Positions 61,324-64,000 of a stretch of 64,000 nt of DNA are shown here, one piece after another; the first letter of the stretch is position 1, and each line of letters begins with the position of its first letter. The notes beneath the pieces are model-generated. The model was not told the DNA's origin. It ran no database searches and saw only the letters and a list, made by a program, of their open reading frames with translations. This DNA is from Thomasclavelia cocleata (GTDB lineage Bacteria; Bacillota_I; Bacilli_A; Erysipelotrichales; Coprobacillaceae). The translations under genes and the position numbers were made by a program. The stretch lies in NCBI RefSeq assembly GCF_900102365.1, contig NZ_FOIN01000003.1, forward strand, positions 62,001 to 126,000. The letters run 5' to 3'.

Positions 61324-64000
61324 TTATTCTTCCCCTTTATTCTTATTATTTTTTCTTTTTTGATTAATTCCAATTAAACACATACATATTCCTGCACCAG
61401 CTAATAACATAGTTCCTGATGAGCCTGTTGCTGGTAACTTTGAACCTCTTTTATTAAAAATTGTCATATGACCAACATACCAGTCATTTTCAATCGTCAT
61501 ATTGTAATTTCCTATTGTATCTTTGATAGGTACATCGTTGACTAAGAACGTATGTACGCCATCAATACATTTAAATTCTACTTTGATTGGATCTAGTAAT
61601 TTACGATACCCTGTAGGAGCTTTCGTTTCTTTTAAGTAGTAAGTACCAACTTCTACTTTATCGAAACGTAAGTTTCCATCTTGATCTGTCATTCCCTTCA
61701 TCACTTCTTTAGTGCAATCAACATCTTTAAACAGAGTGAATTCAGCACCTTCCAATCTTTTACTTACATCATTCATTTTAACAATATCAAGCTTAAACCA
61801 TCTCAATTTATTACTTAATGAAATAGTCATATCGCCTTTATCATTGATAGTAAACATATCTTTATTATCATCACTGTTTTTATCAGATACTTTCACAAAA
61901 CCATTACTGTCAATATCAAAATAGAATTTTGTATCATTGATTTCATATCCATTAGGAGCTGTAACTTCCTGTACGTAATAGCTGTTTCCACCAGCAAGTT
62001 TGTACAAATCAATAATACCTTCATCATTTGTTTTGTAGCGACCAACTTCCTGATTTGTAGTTTCGTTAAAAATCATATATTCAGTTTCCCTTAAAGGAGC
62101 TTTAGTTTCTACATCATATTTATACAATCTAATATGTGTTTCTTTATCAGTTACAGTAATATGCTGTACTTTAGTAGTTTCACTAACATCTTTATCAATA
62201 GTGAATTCAATATCATCAGCTTTTACATAACCTGATGGTGTACCAGTTTCACGTAAGATGTAGGTACCGAAAGGCAGGTCCTTAGTAACTGCCTGTCCGT
62301 CTTTTCCATCAATATTTGCAGTAGTTACAATATCGTATATTTCTGCATTATCCCATCCATTTTCAGATACATCACTTTTTAATTTAATAGTAAATTCAGC
62401 ACCATTTAATGGAGCAGTGTTGCCTTCCTGATCCAGAGCAACTTTTTCGATTTCAATATGATGTTTTTTTACCTCATCTTTAACAATTGGAAAATTTCCA
62501 GTGGTAACTTGAGCAGAACCATTAATATCATTTTGTATAATTTGTGTCAAATAGATACCGTTATCAATATTTTCAGTACTTCCATTTCCATCAACTAGTG
62601 TAGCACCATCTAATAAGTATCCGTTAGGTGCTTTTGTTTCCTGAACAGTGATTGTTCCTATTGGCAATGTTACTATCCCATATTCTCTATAGAAATCATC
62701 TCCACTAACTTTATAACTGTCCAACATTAACGCTTTATATGTTCCATTTGTTTGCTTCTTAGTTTTTAATACCCATGTTCTTGTCGCCTGTTCTGGGAGA
62801 TCACTATGCTTATCATATAATGCATTATAGTATTTTACTGTAAATTCAGCACCTTCCAACGAAGCATTTCCTTGAGGATTGCTTTCACCAGAATCCATAT
62901 CAGCTTTAGTGATCTGAATAGCAACTGGGTCATTTGCTGGCTGTTCAACTAAACACCCTACACCATTTAGGGTAGTAGTCTGTCCTGCATTAATAGTTAC
63001 AGATGTATGTTCAGGATTAAGCTCAAATCCTGGTGATGCTTTAGTTTCTACTAATATATAATTACCAGCAATAATGTCACTGGCATAAGCATTACCGTTT
63101 ACATCGGTAATCAGTGTTGCGACTGTACTGCCATTTTCATCACGAAGCTGATATTCTGCATCTGCCAAAGAGTAGCAGTCATTACCACCAGTTAATGATG
63201 AGTTGCCATTAACCTTAGTAATGCTTAGATTGCCTTTTTTAGGTCTTTTTCTAAACTTAACGATACTTGCTCCTGACTGTGAATTTACCCGTTTAGTTAA
63301 GAACCCAATTACGATCTCACTGGCTGTTTCATCTAACACTCTGACATTAATCATTTCATCCTTCCACTCACCCCCTTTTCCTGTATCAGGGTTGGAAAGA
63401 TGAGTACACTGCAGTCTTAACCATCCGTCTATTTGTGTAGCTCCTGAAATTCCTTCTGTCGACCAGTTCCAGAAATTTGGATGAGCAATACCTGTAGTAG
63501 TATCAATTCCACCTTGAAGCCATACCCCTAAACACATTTGTGTACTTTGTGAATTAAGCCTGCTGTAATCTAAACCACCGCCATGATAGATCAAATTCAT
63601 CAAACCAGCTTCATCTCCGCCTAAACCATATGCTGGTAAAGTGGGATTTTTCCAATCACTTGCATAGGCTTTGAACAAAGAAACTTCTCCTTTCCAGCCA
63701 ACTCCTACACCATCTGGTACATCAATCGTACCTGCACATCCCATCTGGTTCATTGAAACTGCATGTACATCTGCAATATTAAAGAATTTATCAGCCAGTT
63801 TTTTAATAACTGATTCTTCATCAACCTCTACATTCACTGACTGTACAGCTGTAGAAGACTGTTCAACAGTTACTAAACCAGTTTTAGAATCATACTTAAA
63901 ATCTTCAACAGGCAGACCATTGACAGATACCATCAGTTCAGACTTTTTCAGTCCTTTTTCAGTTTTTACACTAGTTTCAAAGTTAAAACCACCAACTTTA
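61324..64000 (-). CDS. Large LPATG adhesin with CnaB repeats, partial (N-terminus beyond right edge)
   Basis: The frame stays open to the right edge. Five CnaB-type modules each end in an E-box: YILVETKASPGF, ITVQETKAPNGY, YILRETGTPSGY, YYVQEVTAPNGY and YYLKETKAPTGY. The end is SKLPATGSSG, a helix and KRKNNKNKGEE. The N-terminal domain visible (CLGVWLQGG) could be the adhesive part of a tip pilin. The signal peptide is outside the window. It is the first visible gene of the pilus set. Confidence 0.88.
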   Translation of the reverse strand, partial: KVGGFNFETSVKTEKGLKKSELMVSVNGLPVEDFKYDSKTGLVTVEQSSTAVQSVNVEVDEESVIKKLADKFFNIADVHAVSMNQMGCAGTIDVPDGVGVGWKGEVSLFKAYASDWKNPTLPAYGLGGDEAGLMNLIYHGGGLDYSRLNSQSTQMCLGVWLQGGIDTTTGIAHPNFWNWSTEGISGATQIDGWLRLQCTHLSNPDTGKGGEWKDEMINVRVLDETASEIVIGFLTKRVNSQSGASIVKFRKRPKKGNLSITKVNGNSSLTGGNDCYSLADAEYQLRDENGSTVATLITDVNGNAYASDIIAGNYILVETKASPGFELNPEHTSVTINAGQTTTLNGVGCLVEQPANDPVAIQITKADMDSGESNPQGNASLEGAEFTVKYYNALYDKHSDLPEQATRTWVLKTKKQTNGTYKALMLDSYKVSGDDFYREYGIVTLPIGTITVQETKAPNGYLLDGATLVDGNGSTENIDNGIYLTQIIQNDINGSAQVTTGNFPIVKDEVKKHHIEIEKVALDQEGNTAPLNGAEFTIKLKSDVSENGWDNAEIYDIVTTANIDGKDGQAVTKDLPFGTYILRETGTPSGYVKADDIEFTIDKDVSETTKVQHITVTDKETHIRLYKYDVETKAPLRETEYMIFNETTNQEVGRYKTNDEGIIDLYKLAGGNSYYVQEVTAPNGYEINDTKFYFDIDSNGFVKVSDKNSDDNKDMFTINDKGDMTISLSNKLRWFKLDIVKMNDVSKRLEGAEFTLFKDVDCTKEVMKGMTDQDGNLRFDKVEVGTYYLKETKAPTGYRKLLDPIKVEFKCIDGVHTFLVNDVPIKDTIGNYNMTIENDWYVGHMTIFNKRGSKLPATGSSGTMLLAGAGICMCLIGINQKRKNNKNKGEE

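Noticed and set aside
45628-64000. Prophage
   Set aside because: No capsid, tail, portal or terminase genes are seen. VirB-like genes, a VirB1-type hydrolase and SSB indicate a conjugative element.

Overview
The window is AT-rich DNA from a low-GC Gram-positive bacterium. It carries the pcrA-ligA-camS-gatCAB cluster, a ylbD-ylbE-ylbF-rsmD-coaD cluster, a PPi-type phosphofructokinase, LPXTG-type surface anchors with a VKTGD variant, and a GatA active-site sequence of the type I recall from Mollicutes. I infer an Erysipelotrichia relative (Thomasclavelia/Coprobacillus-like gut bacterium). That placement is inference, not a database result.

Region 1 (1-45.2 kb) is ordinary chromosome, mostly on the minus strand. 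From the left: the start of an SPFH-domain protein cut by the window edge; an RsuA-type pseudouridine synthase; a scar-like patch (1.7-5.4 kb) with an AAA/DUF4143 ATPase, a recombinase tail, a RES-domain protein, an IS3 relic with an intact frameshift signal, and a truncated EVE-like reading frame. Then come rlmD, an anchored protein, gatBAC, the camS-type lipoprotein, ligA, a GNAT enzyme, a cysteine-cluster/pentapeptide protein, a 57-residue protein and pcrA. A nucleosidase gene (mtnN-like) is broken by one base. The pyrBCKD operon follows with its own attenuator, then coaD, rsmD, ylbF/E/D, ftsW, a UPF0223 protein, a Cys-rich YjcZ-like peptide and def. A sulfur amino-acid patch holds metY, two cysK genes, a MocR-type and an Rrf2-type regulator. 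pfp, tex, a large cell-wall sialidase, a Nudix hydrolase, pepV and two tRNA genes complete it.

Region 2 (about 45.3-64 kb, running off the right edge) is the cargo of an integrative conjugative element. All genes read on the minus strand, so transcription runs right to left: LPXTG adhesin (cut by the edge), pilin, class C sortase, base-type pilin, SSB, VirB2-like pilin, VirB6-like channel protein, PrgI/TcpE-like protein, a VirB4 split into two genes, a two-domain cell-wall hydrolase, a small surface protein, four unknown proteins, a Toprim primase-like protein, a strong terminator, and a serine recombinase. The relaxase, coupling protein and right end are not in the window. The left end lies somewhere in 45.2-45.6 kb.

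The most striking signal is a family of nine short palindromes, gene-strand consensus GATGGAACTTGTTCCATC, in the conjugation region. Most sit just after a stop codon and about 20-30 bases before the next start codon. The GGAAC..GTTCC core is fixed while the outer arms covary, and one copy pairs only as RNA of the gene strand. This looks like a repeated RNA hairpin (CUUG or CUAG loop) in the transfer mRNA. I do not recognise it as a named element.
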